Source of the DNA: Curtobacterium sp. MR_MD2014
GTDB lineage: Bacteria > Actinomycetota > Actinomycetes > Actinomycetales > Microbacteriaceae
Length of the DNA: 64,000 nucleotides
NCBI RefSeq assembly: GCF_000772085.1
Contig: NZ_CP009755.1
Location: 1,488,001 to 1,552,000 of the forward strand
Reading direction: 5' to 3'
A program made the translations under genes and the position numbers. Numbering within the stretch: the stretch's first letter is position 1; each line of letters starts with the position of its first letter. Positions 1 through 8,180 of the stretch are shown piece after piece. The notes beneath the pieces were generated by a model that searched no databases, was not told the DNA's origin, and saw nothing but the letters and a program-made list of their open reading frames with translations.

Positions 1-239
1 GTCGAGCGGTGCAGCACGGCGTCGTGGAACTCCACGTCGAGCTCGTTCTCCACCGCGAGCATCACGTTCACGGTGGCGTGCGAGGTCAGGCCGAGCGCGT
101 ACAGGTCGGCGATCGAGGCGATGTCGGACGCGTCGACGGTGAGGTGTCCGTGGTCGGCGAGGGCCCGTCGGACGGCCTGCTCGGCGCCGGGCGCGGCGAG
201 GGCGACGGGGGCGGGTGCGGAGGTCGGGTCCTGGTGCAT
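1..239 (-). CDS. Acyl carrier protein, partial (3' end outside window)
   Basis: The reverse strand opens with ATG at 239 and stays open to the window edge (79 residues seen). The fragment reads as a phosphopantetheine-binding carrier protein: a short Ala/Pro-rich leader, then a helical domain with LYALGLTSHATV around Ser53, which matches the DSL-type 4'-phosphopantetheine attachment site, followed by an acidic helix (VENELDVEF). The gene lies just downstream of acpS on the same strand, so AcpS is the likely enzyme that converts it to the holo form. Whether it serves fatty-acid synthesis or a specialised acyl pathway cannot be told from the fragment. The serine site and the acpS neighbour make the family call good. 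Confidence 0.8.
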   Translation of the reverse strand, partial: MHQDPTSAPAPVALAAPGAEQAVRRALADHGHLTVDASDIASIADLYALGLTSHATVNVMLAVENELDVEFHDAVLHRS

Positions 240-332
240 GCGAGCAACGATAGGGAGCATGCGGGCCCGGAAAACCGCCGTGCACGTGCGTGATCCCGCA
301 CGTGCGCCGCAAGGAACGCGGGACCGGGTCGG

Positions 333-710
333 TCAGCGTCGGGACAGCGCCACGGCGGTCGCCAGCGCCAGCCCCCGTTCGTGTGACAACGACACCGCGA
401 CCGGTCCGCAGCCGACCGCCGCGGCGAGCTCGGCGGCGCGGCCGGAGAGCTCGACGACCGGGGCGCCGGCGGCGTCCAGCACCACCGCGACGTCCGTCGG
501 GGGGACCGCGTCGCCCGGCGCGGGTCGCAGCAGCTTCAGCACGGCCTCCTTGCCGGCGAAGCGGGCGGCCAGACGCTCGGGGTCGTCACCGCAGTCGGCG
601 CGCTCGCGGTCGGTGAACACCCGCGACAGGTAGCGCTCGCCGTGTGCGGCGATGCCCGCGACGACGTCCTCGACCGCCGCGAGGTCGGTACCGGTCCGGA
701 TCGTCGTCAC
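333..710 (-). CDS. acpS: Holo-[acyl-carrier-protein] synthase
   Basis: 125 residues, the normal size for AcpS. The enzyme transfers 4'-phosphopantetheine from CoA to the serine of apo-ACP. Visible family motifs are IRTGTDLAAVEDV at the N-terminus (metal-binding Asp), RFAGKEAVLKLL in the middle (metal-binding Glu) and AVSLSHE near the end. I chose GTG at 710 because the protein then begins directly with the TTIRTGTDL motif and because TACGCT stands 6 bases upstream, a -10 box suited to a leaderless start. Longer upstream reading has no similarity to the family. The partial ACP gene follows on the same strand after 93 bases. Confidence 0.92.
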   Translation of the reverse strand: MTTIRTGTDLAAVEDVVAGIAAHGERYLSRVFTDRERADCGDDPERLAARFAGKEAVLKLLRPAPGDAVPPTDVAVVLDAAGAPVVELSGRAAELAAAVGCGPVAVSLSHERGLALATAVALSRR

Positions 711-799
711 GGGTGCAGCGTACGGCTCGCAGCCACGCGGTGGCACCACGGCGTCGCCGCGTGGCCGCGAGCCGCCCCCGACCCCGGTGACGACCCCCG

Positions 800-1420
800 T
801 CAGCGGTACTGCGGCGGCCAGTCGAACGGCGCCGGCAGGTGCGGCACCTCGCCGATCGTGGTGACGACGAGCACGACCTCGCGACGGTTCGTCAACGCGA
901 TCGACCGCGGGTTGCCGAGGTACCGGTGTCCGTCGACCCAGGTCGTCAGCTCCCCGTGCAGCCCGCCGACGTGCCCCGCGCCGAGCGAGACGTCCCACTC
1001 GTCGAAGAACTGCCCGAGTGTGAACGTCTGCCGGGTCGGCGACTCGACGTGCAGGATGCCGGAGGTGTCGTGGGTGTGGAGCTCGGCGGCGAACCGCTCC
1101 CGCGACGAGTGCCCGACGTCGCCCGGGACCGTCACCGGTGTCGAGCCGTCCAGGATCGTCAGGTGCGTGTGCACGTGCTCGGCGAGCGGTTCGCCCCAGA
1201 CGTTCCGCAGGCCCGCCGCTTCGGCGCGCGTCTGCAGGTCGGTCGGTGCCGGCCAGGGAGGCGCGGTGCGGGTCGTCCCCGCCGCCGGCGCCGTGCAGAG
1301 GGCGAGCAGGAGGACGGCCAGCGCCGCGACGAGCGTGACGACGACGCTCCGGGGCGCCGTCCGCGCACCGCCCGTCCGCGGGGCCCGGCCGGTTCGCGTG
1401 CCGGGCCGGCGGCTCACCAC
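800..1420 (-). CDS. Membrane-anchored hypothetical protein with His-rich motifs
   Basis: 206 residues from a GTG that overlaps the end of the aldo/keto reductase gene by 7 bases, so the two are probably translated together. The N-terminus is basic, followed by one hydrophobic segment at about residues 26-42, which suggests export with the rest outside the membrane. The exported part has HVHTHLTILDG and HTHDTSGILHVES, then FTLGQFFDEWDV, a combination I associate with uncharacterised actinobacterial exported proteins. The histidines could bind a metal, but that is inference. I do not recognise a named function. Confidence 0.75.
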   Translation of the reverse strand: MVSRRPGTRTGRAPRTGGARTAPRSVVVTLVAALAVLLLALCTAPAAGTTRTAPPWPAPTDLQTRAEAAGLRNVWGEPLAEHVHTHLTILDGSTPVTVPGDVGHSSRERFAAELHTHDTSGILHVESPTRQTFTLGQFFDEWDVSLGAGHVGGLHGELTTWVDGHRYLGNPRSIALTNRREVVLVVTTIGEVPHLPAPFDWPPQYR

Positions 1421-2409
1421 CGGTCGTGCACGGTGGCGCGGAACCACCGGTCGTAGAGCTCGTGCACCGTGCTGTCGAGGGCGCCGAGGTCGAGTGCGCC
1501 GCCGTCGACCAGGTCCGGTGCTCCGGCGTTCGAGCGGGCCTGCTCGGGGTTCCTGGCGCCCGGGATGGCGGCGGTGACTCCGTCCTGCGCGACGATCCAC
1601 GCGAGCGCCGCCTGCGGGACCGAGATGCCCTCGGGCAGCGCCGCCGCGAACGCCCGGGCGGCCTGCACGCCGTCCGCGAAGTCGACGCCGCTGAACGTCT
1701 CGCCCTGGTCGAAGGCCTCGCCGTGACGGTTGTAGTTGCGGTGGTCGCCCTCGCTGAACGTGGTCTCGGTCGTGTACTTCCCGGAGAGCAGTCCCGATGC
1801 CAACGGCACGCGCGCGAGGATCCCGACCCCTGCCTCTCGTGCGGCCGGCAGCACGCGGTCCAGCGGCTTGAGCCGGAACGCGTTGAGGATGACCTGCACG
1901 CTCGCGACGTGCGGGCGGGCGATCGCGGTGAGCGCCTGGTCCGCGGTCTCGACGGAGACGCCGTACGCGGCGACCGACCCGTCGGCGACGAGGGCGTCGA
2001 GGGCGTCGTACACGGCGTCGTCCTCGAAGACCGCGGTCGGCGGGCAGTGCAGCTGCACGAGGTCGAGGGTGTCCTGCCGGAGGTTGCGCCGGGAGCGGTC
2101 GACCCACTCGCGGAAGTTGGCCGCGACGTAGTTCGCGGGGACCTGGTCGGCGCGTCGACCCATCTTGGTCGTCACGGTGAGCGGCACGCCGGGGTTGGCC
2201 TGTCGCCATGCCCCGATGAGCTGCTCGCTGCGACCGTCGCCGTACACGTCGGCGGTGTCGAAGAGGGTGACGCCGGACTCGACCGAGGCGTCCATCACGG
2301 CGGCGGCGTCCTGCTCGCTGACGGGACCCCAGTCACCGCCGAACTGCCAGGTGCCGAGGCCGACGACGGACACGGAGCGGCCGGTGCGGCCGAGGGTGCG
2401 ACTCTGCAT
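1414..2409 (-). CDS. Aldo/keto reductase
   Basis: 331 residues, a full-length NADPH-dependent aldo/keto reductase of the TIM-barrel family. It opens with MQSRTLGRTGRSVSVVGLG and contains the catalytic set: Asp and Tyr in FDTADVYGDG, Lys in VTTKMG and His in VQLHCPP. The C-terminal IPGARNPEQARSNA segment is the usual cofactor-phosphate binding region. I preferred ATG at 2409 over the upstream GTG at 2427 because the bases encoding the extra residues contain TACGCT, a -10 box 7 bases before the ATG. The substrate cannot be inferred; the family acts on sugars, ketones and xenobiotics. Confidence 0.92.
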   Translation of the reverse strand: MQSRTLGRTGRSVSVVGLGTWQFGGDWGPVSEQDAAAVMDASVESGVTLFDTADVYGDGRSEQLIGAWRQANPGVPLTVTTKMGRRADQVPANYVAANFREWVDRSRRNLRQDTLDLVQLHCPPTAVFEDDAVYDALDALVADGSVAAYGVSVETADQALTAIARPHVASVQVILNAFRLKPLDRVLPAAREAGVGILARVPLASGLLSGKYTTETTFSEGDHRNYNRHGEAFDQGETFSGVDFADGVQAARAFAAALPEGISVPQAALAWIVAQDGVTAAIPGARNPEQARSNAGAPDLVDGGALDLGALDSTVHELYDRWFRATVHDRW

Positions 2410-2473
2410 GCGGACGAGCGTAGTCACGGCAGCCGCGGACGTCCCGTGACGATCCCCGCGGCGCAGGGCCGGC

Positions 2474-3031
2474 TCAGGACTCGGTCGGTCGGGACTCCGT
2501 CGGGTACGGCTCGGTCGCGACGCCGCGGCGGAGCAGTGCCCGCGCTGCGCGGGCGCGGGGGACGACCCAGAGCGCGGACCACGCGCCGATCCCGACCCAG
2601 AGCGCGACGAGCAACCCCGTCAGGAGCGGGCCGTGCTGGTCCGCCATCGAGAGCGTCATCGCGGTCCAGAGCACGCAGAGGACGATCTTGCCCCAACCGG
2701 CGCCCTCGCGGTCGGCCTGCGCCTGCAGCGCCGGGACCCACTCGTCGGCCGTGACCCCCGGCGGCACACGCTGTTCCGCGACCCATCGCTGCACGGCCGC
2801 CGATCGCTCGTAGCCGCCGGCGGCTCGCCAGGCCCGCAGCTGCGTCCAGACGCCGATGGCCGCACCGGCGATCCCCGCGGGCACACCGACCCCGACGAGC
2901 AGCGCCGTCGTGGTCGTCAGCCAGGACGACGCGACGAGCACCGCGAGCACCACGCCGAAGGCCGCGCCGGCCACGGCGCTGCCGAGGAGCCGCAGCCGCC
3001 CGGACTCGTCCACCACACCGACACCGTCCAC
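2474..3031 (-). CDS. Four-TM membrane protein, unknown function
   Basis: 185 residues from GTG at 3031, with TAGCGT 7 bases upstream as a leaderless-type -10. Hydrophobicity shows two membrane segments near the N-terminus (about residues 17-35 and 40-58), a soluble middle section of about 50 residues (ERSAAVQRWVAEQ), and two more segments (about 110-128 and 137-155) before a charged tail. It is divergent from the acyl-CoA synthetase gene at 3106. No family is recognised. Confidence 0.75.
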   Translation of the reverse strand: MDGVGVVDESGRLRLLGSAVAGAAFGVVLAVLVASSWLTTTTALLVGVGVPAGIAGAAIGVWTQLRAWRAAGGYERSAAVQRWVAEQRVPPGVTADEWVPALQAQADREGAGWGKIVLCVLWTAMTLSMADQHGPLLTGLLVALWVGIGAWSALWVVPRARAARALLRRGVATEPYPTESRPTES

Positions 3032-3105
3032 GAGGACGACGCTACCCGCGACGGACGACCGTCCGCTGCGAGCGCGCGGGGTGCCCGGTGGGGCATGATC
3101 GACCG

Positions 3106-4869
3106 GTGTCCTCCCTGAACCCGACCGCCGTGTACCGCGCCGCCCGTGACGAACTGCTCGCGGTCCTCGACGAGCACGACACCGAGCGTGCCGAGGCCGC
3201 CCGACGTGCGTTCCGCTGGCCCGACCTCGGCCGGACCTTCAACTGGGCGACCGACTGGTTCGACGTGGTCGCCCGCGGCAACGACCGCGTGGCGCTGTGG
3301 ATCGTCGACGAGGACGGCGGCTCGCGCACGACGTACGCCGAGATGGCCGCCCGCTCCGACCGGCTCGCGGTCCGCCTGGACCGGCTCGGGGTCCGGAAGG
3401 GCGACCACGTGCTCCTGATGCTCGGCAACCAGCTCGAGCTGTGGGAGACGATGCTGGCGGTGATGAAGCTCGGCGCGGTCATCCTGCCGACCTCGACCAT
3501 GCTCGACACCGCCGACCTGCAGGACCGCATCGACCGCGGCGGCGTCGCGCACGTCGTCACGAACCACGGGGAGACGCCGAAGTTCGACGGGGTGACGGGT
3601 GCTCCGTCGCGCATCGTGGTCGGGGGAGCGGTCGACGGTTGGACGTCCTACCCGGACGACCTCGGTACCCCGGCGCCGGCGGACGAGGTGCGGCCCGTGG
3701 TCACCACGAGCACCGACGACCCCTGCCTGGTGTACTTCACGTCGGGCACCACCTCGCGGCCGAAGATGGTCGTGCACACGCAGGCGTCGTACCCGGTCGG
3801 CCACCTCAGCACGATGCACTGGCTCGGACTCCGGCCCGGCGACGTGCACCTGGCCATCAGTTCACCCGGGTGGGGCAAGCACGCCTGGAGCTGCTTCTTC
3901 GCGCCGTGGATCGCCGAGGCGACCGTCTTCGTGTACGACACGCCGCGCTTCGACCCGGCAGGGCTCCTCGCGCAGCTCGACGAGGCCGGCGTCGACACGT
4001 TCTGCGCGCCGCCGACCGCCTGGCGGATGCTCCTGCAGTCCGACCTCGGACCGAGGCCGCGCGCGCTGCGCGAGGTGGTGTCCGCGGGCGAGCCGCTCAA
4101 CCCCGAGGTGATCGCCCGTGTCCAGGCGGCCTGGGGCCTGACGATCCGCGACGGCTACGGCCAGACCGAGACGACGGCGATCATCGGCAACGTGCCCGGT
4201 GGGGCGATGACACCCGGGGCGATGGGTCGTCCGCTGCCCGGGGTGGCCGTGACGCTGCTCGACCCGCTGTCCGGGCGCGTCGGGGACGAGGGCGAGGTCT
4301 GCCTCGACCTGACCGAGCGGCCGACGAACCTGATGGCCGGGTACCTCGGCGACCCGGAGCGCACCGCCGACGCGATGCGGGACGGCTTCTTCCACACCGG
4401 CGACATCGCGGTCCGCGACGCGGACGGGCAGCTGACCTTCATCGGCCGGACCGACGACGTCTTCAAGTCCTCCGACTACAAGGTGTCGCCGTTCGAGGTC
4501 GAGAGCGCCCTGCTGCAGCACGACGCCGTGGCCGAGAGCGCCGTCGTCCCCGCACCGGACGACGCACGGCTGAACGTCGTGAAGGCCTACGTCACGCTCG
4601 CGGCCGGGTGGGAGCCGACGGCCGAGACCGCTCGTGCGGTGCTCGAGCACGCACGGGTCGCGCTCCCGGCGTACGCCCGGGTCCGCCGGGTCGAGTTCGG
4701 GCAGCTGCCGAAGACGATCTCGGGCAAGATCCGACGGGTCGAGCTCCGCGAGCGCGAGGAGTCCGCGGCGTCGGGCGGTGTGTCGGTCGAGGGGGAGTGG
4801 CGGGACGACCAGTTCCCGGAGCTCCGTTCGGTGGGACGGGCTCAGGCGACGCGGAAGAAGTCGCCGTAG
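3106..4869 (+). CDS. Acyl-CoA synthetase (AMP-forming)
   Basis: 587 residues of the ANL adenylating superfamily, closest in pattern to acetyl/medium-chain acyl-CoA synthetases. It activates a carboxylic acid with ATP and then loads it on CoA. The P-loop-like motif YFTSGTTSRPKMVVH, the A5 motif GYGQTET, the A7 motif FFHTGDIA and the C-terminal lysine motif LPKTISGKIRRVE are all present. GTG at 3106 was preferred to GTG 3088: CATGAT is placed 6 bases before it, and the residues added by the longer start are not family-like. The 3' end overlaps by 28 bases with a convergent small gene. Confidence 0.9.
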   Translation: MSSLNPTAVYRAARDELLAVLDEHDTERAEAARRAFRWPDLGRTFNWATDWFDVVARGNDRVALWIVDEDGGSRTTYAEMAARSDRLAVRLDRLGVRKGDHVLLMLGNQLELWETMLAVMKLGAVILPTSTMLDTADLQDRIDRGGVAHVVTNHGETPKFDGVTGAPSRIVVGGAVDGWTSYPDDLGTPAPADEVRPVVTTSTDDPCLVYFTSGTTSRPKMVVHTQASYPVGHLSTMHWLGLRPGDVHLAISSPGWGKHAWSCFFAPWIAEATVFVYDTPRFDPAGLLAQLDEAGVDTFCAPPTAWRMLLQSDLGPRPRALREVVSAGEPLNPEVIARVQAAWGLTIRDGYGQTETTAIIGNVPGGAMTPGAMGRPLPGVAVTLLDPLSGRVGDEGEVCLDLTERPTNLMAGYLGDPERTADAMRDGFFHTGDIAVRDADGQLTFIGRTDDVFKSSDYKVSPFEVESALLQHDAVAESAVVPAPDDARLNVVKAYVTLAAGWEPTAETARAVLEHARVALPAYARVRRVEFGQLPKTISGKIRRVELREREESAASGGVSVEGEWRDDQFPELRSVGRAQATRKKSP

Positions 4870-5012
4870 GTCGGCTCGGGCGGGACGTCGCCGTGCGTGC
4901 GGTGGTGCACGAGGGCGTCGATCTCGTCGGGGTGCCGCAGGCCGCGGCGGTGCCACTCGTGGGGGTGGCGCTGGAGTTCGCGGAGGTCGTTCGCGGTGCG
5001 CACCGTGCTCAC
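4842..5012 (-). CDS. 56-residue microprotein, EWHRRGLRHPDEI family copy 1
   Basis: A small gene starting at GTG 5012, which overlaps the stop of the preceding small membrane protein gene in a GTGA junction. The product ends PEPTYGDFF plus three residues and has the core EWHRRGLRHPDEI. The same core and ending recur in a second gene at 18410-18565 (EWHRRGLRHPDEI ... PADPAYRDFF), so it is conserved within this genome and very likely real. It is soluble, basic and His/Arg-rich; no known domain is recognised. Its last 28 bases overlap the end of the acyl-CoA synthetase gene on the other strand. Confidence 0.75.
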   Translation of the reverse strand: MSTVRTANDLRELQRHPHEWHRRGLRHPDEIDALVHHRTHGDVPPEPTYGDFFRVA

Positions 5013-5158
5013 GCCCCGAGGGTGACGACGGTGACGGCAGCGGTGGCGACGGTCACGGCGACGATGCCGAGGCTGGTCGCCAGGGTGGCGAGGACCCGTC
5101 CACGGGCTGCCTCCCGGACCTCGGAGAACTGCGAGTGCGTCGCGTCGATGGTGCTCAT
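5009..5158 (-). CDS. 49-residue single-TM protein, F(S/A)EV.EA family copy 1
   Basis: ATG at 5158 is preceded by a GGAAGG ribosome site. The product has a polar N-terminus (about 20 residues, with QFSEVREAARGR) and one hydrophobic helix reaching the C-terminus. It resembles the 65-residue product of 32043-32240 (RFAEVVEARRQR then a similar helix). It lies 79 bases downstream of the marR gene, with a 15-base palindrome in between, and is translationally coupled to the microprotein gene at 4842-5012. Function unknown. Confidence 0.75.
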   Translation of the reverse strand: MSTIDATHSQFSEVREAARGRVLATLATSLGIVAVTVATAAVTVVTLGA

Positions 5159-5225
5159 GGCCGGCCCTTCCCGTGCTGTGGGTCGCCGCCGATCGGCGAC
5201 TGGGGCCAGCTTGCTCCGATTTCTC

Positions 5226-5240
5226 TAGTTTGTCTAACTA
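5226..5240. promoter_or_regulatory. Palindrome resembling a MarR operator
   Basis: TAGTT-TGTCT-AACTA has perfect 5-bp arms around a 5-bp centre and is A+T-rich in otherwise G+C-rich DNA. MarR-family operators often have this TAGTTAG/CTAACTA look. It overlaps the stop codon of the MarR gene and lies about 68 bases upstream of the small membrane protein gene, so it could control the two small genes. Site function is inferred. Confidence 0.4.
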
Positions 5241-5801
5241 CCGAAGTGGATGCGTACGCATATCGGCCATCGCACCCGGGCGGGCGGCGCCGTCGGCCTC
5301 GTCCGCGGGTGAGTCGGCGCCCATCGCGTCGATCACCTCGGCGAAGAACGCCTGCATCTCGACCACCGTCTGCGGCGACAGCCGGTCGGCCGCGGCGATC
5401 ATCCGGGCGTGCACGTCGGTGAGTTCGGACCGGACCTCGTCGTCGCTGTGCACGGTCGCGACCAGCAGGGCGCCGCGGCCGTCCGCCGGGTCCGGCCGGC
5501 GTTCGGCGTGCCCGCTGGCGACGAGTCGCTTGACGACGGCCGTGGTCGACGCCGACGTGATCCCGAGGTGCGCGGTCAGGTCGCCCGGCCGCACCGCGCG
5601 GCCCTGCTCCGCGGCGCGCAGCAGGAAGCGGACCGCCTCCATGTCGGTCGCGTTCATCCCCATCGACCGGCGCTTGCGCTCGCGCATCGCGACCTCGGCG
5701 GCGCGGTAGCGCCGCATCGCGGTGAGCAGTTCGACACCGGTCCTCGCCGGCCGGTCCGGGTACCAGTACCCGGACGTCCCGTGCGTGCCGTCCTCGGTCA
5801 T
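5238..5801 (-). CDS. MarR-family transcriptional regulator
   Basis: 187 residues. The winged-helix core runs from about residue 30 to 135: MNATDMEAVRFLLRAAEQG, then the recognition region LTAHLGITSASTTAVVKRLVASGHAERRPDPADGRGALL, where the DGR wing motif is typical of MarR. I chose ATG at 5801 because a GAGGAGG ribosome site sits just upstream; a longer in-frame reading has no start support. It is divergent from the acyl-CoA ligase at 6288, which it might control (inference). Downstream on the same strand are two small overlapping genes. Confidence 0.9.
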   Translation of the reverse strand: MTEDGTHGTSGYWYPDRPARTGVELLTAMRRYRAAEVAMRERKRRSMGMNATDMEAVRFLLRAAEQGRAVRPGDLTAHLGITSASTTAVVKRLVASGHAERRPDPADGRGALLVATVHSDDEVRSELTDVHARMIAAADRLSPQTVVEMQAFFAEVIDAMGADSPADEADGAARPGAMADMRTHPLR

Positions 5802-5920
5802 CGCAGCCTCCTCACCTCGTCCGCCCGACAGTACCGAGCCGGTCCGGGCGCGCGGGGAGCAGCGGGGTACGTGACGAGGGTCGGCGACCCACGACACCGG
5901 TCTCGAGCGGACCACCCGGC

Positions 5921-5962
5921 GGACGGGAGGCGCGAGGCGGGTCGGCCACGGGCCTCCCGTCC
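5921..5962. repeat. Dispersed hairpin repeat (GGACGGGAGGC family), copy 1
   Basis: Perfect 11-bp arms, GGACGGGAGGC and GCCTCCCGTCC, enclose a 20-base loop. This copy lies in the 486-base gap between the divergent marR and acyl-CoA ligase genes. That is an unusual place for a terminator, so it argues that the element also moves or has other roles. The rest of this gap (5802-6287) holds only the marR ribosome site, a possible TAGGCT -10 box at 6244-6249 for the ligase, and no gene I can support. Confidence 0.7.
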
Positions 5963-6287
5963 GGCACGCACCGGCTCACTGCCGCGGAGCGGCTCGTCCC
6001 GCAGCGGTCTCGTCCCGACGCGCGGACGAGGACCGGGTGCGGCGGCCGATCCGTGACCCGAACACAGACCGGCCGCCCGTGCCGTGGTGCCTGACCCGCA
6101 CCACGACGTCTCGATTGAACACGATCCTGCTGTGAGCGCAAGCCCACAGCCGCTGCGCGCAGTGCGTGCAGCCGACGTCCAGACACGCGGTCGCCGGGGC
6201 GCGCCGGAGATCGCGCGTCCGGACCGAGGAGGCCCGAGCGCCGTAGGCTCCGTGAGGAGAACTCGTCACGGGAGACGGAAGGCCGGC

Positions 6288-7883
6288 ATGACCAGCACCA
6301 CCACCAGCAGCCACCCCGCACCCGGCGCCGCACACGGCGCCCGGACGACCCAGGCCACCGCCTCCGTCGCCGCGATCCTCGCCGAGTCCGCGGCGCGGTT
6401 CCCGGACGACGTCGCGGTCGTCGTGGGGGACCAGCGGACCACGTACGCCGAGCTGTGGCAGCAGACCCTCGCCTACGCCGGCGGCCTCCGCGCGCGCGGT
6501 GTGCGTGAGGGCGACCGCGTCGCGATGCTCGTGCCGAACGTCGCCGACTTCCCGCGCGTCTACTACGCCGTCCTCGCGCTCGGCGCGGTGGTCGTGCCGG
6601 TGCACGCGCTGCTCAAGCGCGGGGAGATCGAGTTCGTGCTCCGCGACAGCGACGCCCGACTGCTCGTCTGCGCAGCCCCCCTGCTCGGCGAGGGTGGCGC
6701 CGGGGCGACAGCCGCCGGCGTCGACGTGCTCAGCGTGCTCGCCCCGGCGGACGCCGAGGGAGCTCCGGACCGACTCGAGACCGTCGCCGCGACGAGCGAA
6801 CCGCTCGACACCTACGTCCCGCGCCACCCGTTCGACACCGCCACGATCCTGTACACGAGCGGGACGACCGGGAAGCCCAAGGGCGCCGAGGGCTCCCACT
6901 TCGCCCTGCTCGAACAGGTCAACACGTGCCTGCTCACGACCTTCGACATGCGTCGGGGTGACGTCCTGCTCGGTGCGCTGCCGCTCTTCCACACCTTCGG
7001 GCAGACCTGCACCATGAACACCGGGTTCCGCGCCGGCGCGACGATCGTCATGCTGCCGAGGTTCGACGGCGACGCCGCACTCGCGGCCATGGTCGAGCAC
7101 GACACGGCGATCTTCATGGGCGTCCCGACGATGTACATCGCGCTGCTCGACGCCGCGACCCGGTCCGAGGCCCGACCGCACCTGCGGTACGCGATCTCCG
7201 GCGGGGCATCGCTGCCGCTCGCCGTGCTCGAACGGTTCCAGCAGGTGTTCGACGCGCCGGTCCACGAGGGGTACGGGCTCACCGAGACCTCGCCGGTGGC
7301 GTCGTTCAACCACGTCGGGGCCACCCCGCGCCCGGGCACCATCGGGACGCCGATCTGGGGTGTCGACATCGAGATCGCCGACCCCGAGGTCACGGACCGC
7401 ACCGTCCTGCTGCCGCGCGGCGAGATCGGCGAGCTGGTGATCCGCGGCCACAACCTGATGAACGGCTACCTGAACCGACCCGAGGCCACGGCCGAGGCGA
7501 TCGTCGACGGGTGGTTCCGCACGGGCGACCTCGGGCGGAAGGACGACGACGGGTACCTCACCATCGTCGACCGCACGAAGGACATGATCATCCGCAACGG
7601 CTACAACGTGTACCCCCGGCAGGTGGAGGAGGTCCTCGCCGCCCACCCGGACGTCACGATGGCCGCCGTGTTCGGGATCCCGCACGAGGTGCACGGGCAG
7701 GAGGTCGCCGCGGCGGTCGTGCTCCGTCAGGGCGCCGAGGTGACCTCGGAGGAGCTGATCCGCTTCGTCGCCGACGAGATCGCCGTGTACAAGTACCCGC
7801 GGGTCGTGCACGTGGTGGACGCCCTGCCCCTGGGGCCGAGCGGGAAGGTGCTCAAGCGGGAGCTCGTCGAGCGGTTCGGCTGA
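6288..7883 (+). CDS. Long-chain fatty acid--CoA ligase
   Basis: 531 residues, a full AMP-forming acyl-CoA ligase of the FadD type. Motifs seen in order: LYTSGTTGKPKG (P-loop), EGYGLTETSP (A5), GWFRTGDLGRKDDDGY (A7), DMIIRNGYNVYPRQVEE (hinge and linker) and the C-terminal LGPSGKVLKRE with the catalytic lysine. The first 20 residues are Thr/Ser/Ala-rich and probably disordered. The start ATG 6288 has a GGAGACGGAAGG ribosome site. It probably activates fatty acids for degradation or lipid synthesis; the nearby MarR gene could be its regulator. A hairpin at 7904-7934 ends the transcript. Confidence 0.92.
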   Translation: MTSTTTSSHPAPGAAHGARTTQATASVAAILAESAARFPDDVAVVVGDQRTTYAELWQQTLAYAGGLRARGVREGDRVAMLVPNVADFPRVYYAVLALGAVVVPVHALLKRGEIEFVLRDSDARLLVCAAPLLGEGGAGATAAGVDVLSVLAPADAEGAPDRLETVAATSEPLDTYVPRHPFDTATILYTSGTTGKPKGAEGSHFALLEQVNTCLLTTFDMRRGDVLLGALPLFHTFGQTCTMNTGFRAGATIVMLPRFDGDAALAAMVEHDTAIFMGVPTMYIALLDAATRSEARPHLRYAISGGASLPLAVLERFQQVFDAPVHEGYGLTETSPVASFNHVGATPRPGTIGTPIWGVDIEIADPEVTDRTVLLPRGEIGELVIRGHNLMNGYLNRPEATAEAIVDGWFRTGDLGRKDDDGYLTIVDRTKDMIIRNGYNVYPRQVEEVLAAHPDVTMAAVFGIPHEVHGQEVAAAVVLRQGAEVTSEELIRFVADEIAVYKYPRVVHVVDALPLGPSGKVLKRELVERFG

Positions 7884-7903
7884 GCGCCCCGCGGCGGGGT
7901 CGT

Positions 7904-7934
7904 CGGTCCGGAGCGCGGCTCGCGCTCCGGACCG
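7904..7934 (+). terminator. Hairpin terminator after the acyl-CoA ligase gene
   Basis: Perfect 13-bp arms (CGGTCCGGAGCGC and its complement) enclose a 5-base loop, 20 bases after the ligase stop codon. No T-run follows, as is common in actinobacteria. Position and strength support termination. Confidence 0.65.
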
Positions 7935-8104
7935 GTCGCGATCGTGCTCGCGGCCGACCGTCGCCGACGTCAGCGGGCGCGTGGACCGGGCGCCGCCCGG
8001 CGGCGGCGTTGCTCGTCAGCCGTGGCCACGACGAGGAACACCGCCCCGATCACCGCAGGACCGTGGACAGGGTGTTCCCACCGAGCGTCTAGGATCGACT
8101 CCAG

Positions 8105-8180
8105 GGGCCTTTAGCTCAGCTGGTAGAGCGCCACGTTTACACCGTGGATGTCGTCGGTTCGATCCCGGCAGGGCCCACCA
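8105..8180 (+). tRNA. tRNA-Val (anticodon UAC)
   Basis: A complete 76-nt cloverleaf including CCA. The acceptor arm is GGGCCTT with AGGGCCC (one G-T pair), U8 A9 follow, the D arm is GCTC/GAGC, the anticodon stem CCACG/CGTGG encloses loop TTTACAC, giving anticodon TAC, and the T arm is GTCGG TTCGATC CCGGC. The 3' half from 8129 is the left attachment repeat of the island that follows, and the inserted DNA has preserved the gene. Confidence 0.97.
8129..8178 (+). repeat. attL: left 50-bp direct repeat within tRNA-Val
   Basis: Identical base for base to 14115-14164. It begins at CGCCACG in the anticodon stem and ends at GGGCCCAC, just before the final CA of the tRNA CCA end. This is the classic target region of tRNA-specific tyrosine integrases. 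Confidence 0.9.

Noticed and set aside
73..633. Plus-strand open frames over the acp/acpS region
   Set aside because: They are low-complexity reverse-strand shadows; the minus frames carry the clear AcpS and ACP motifs.
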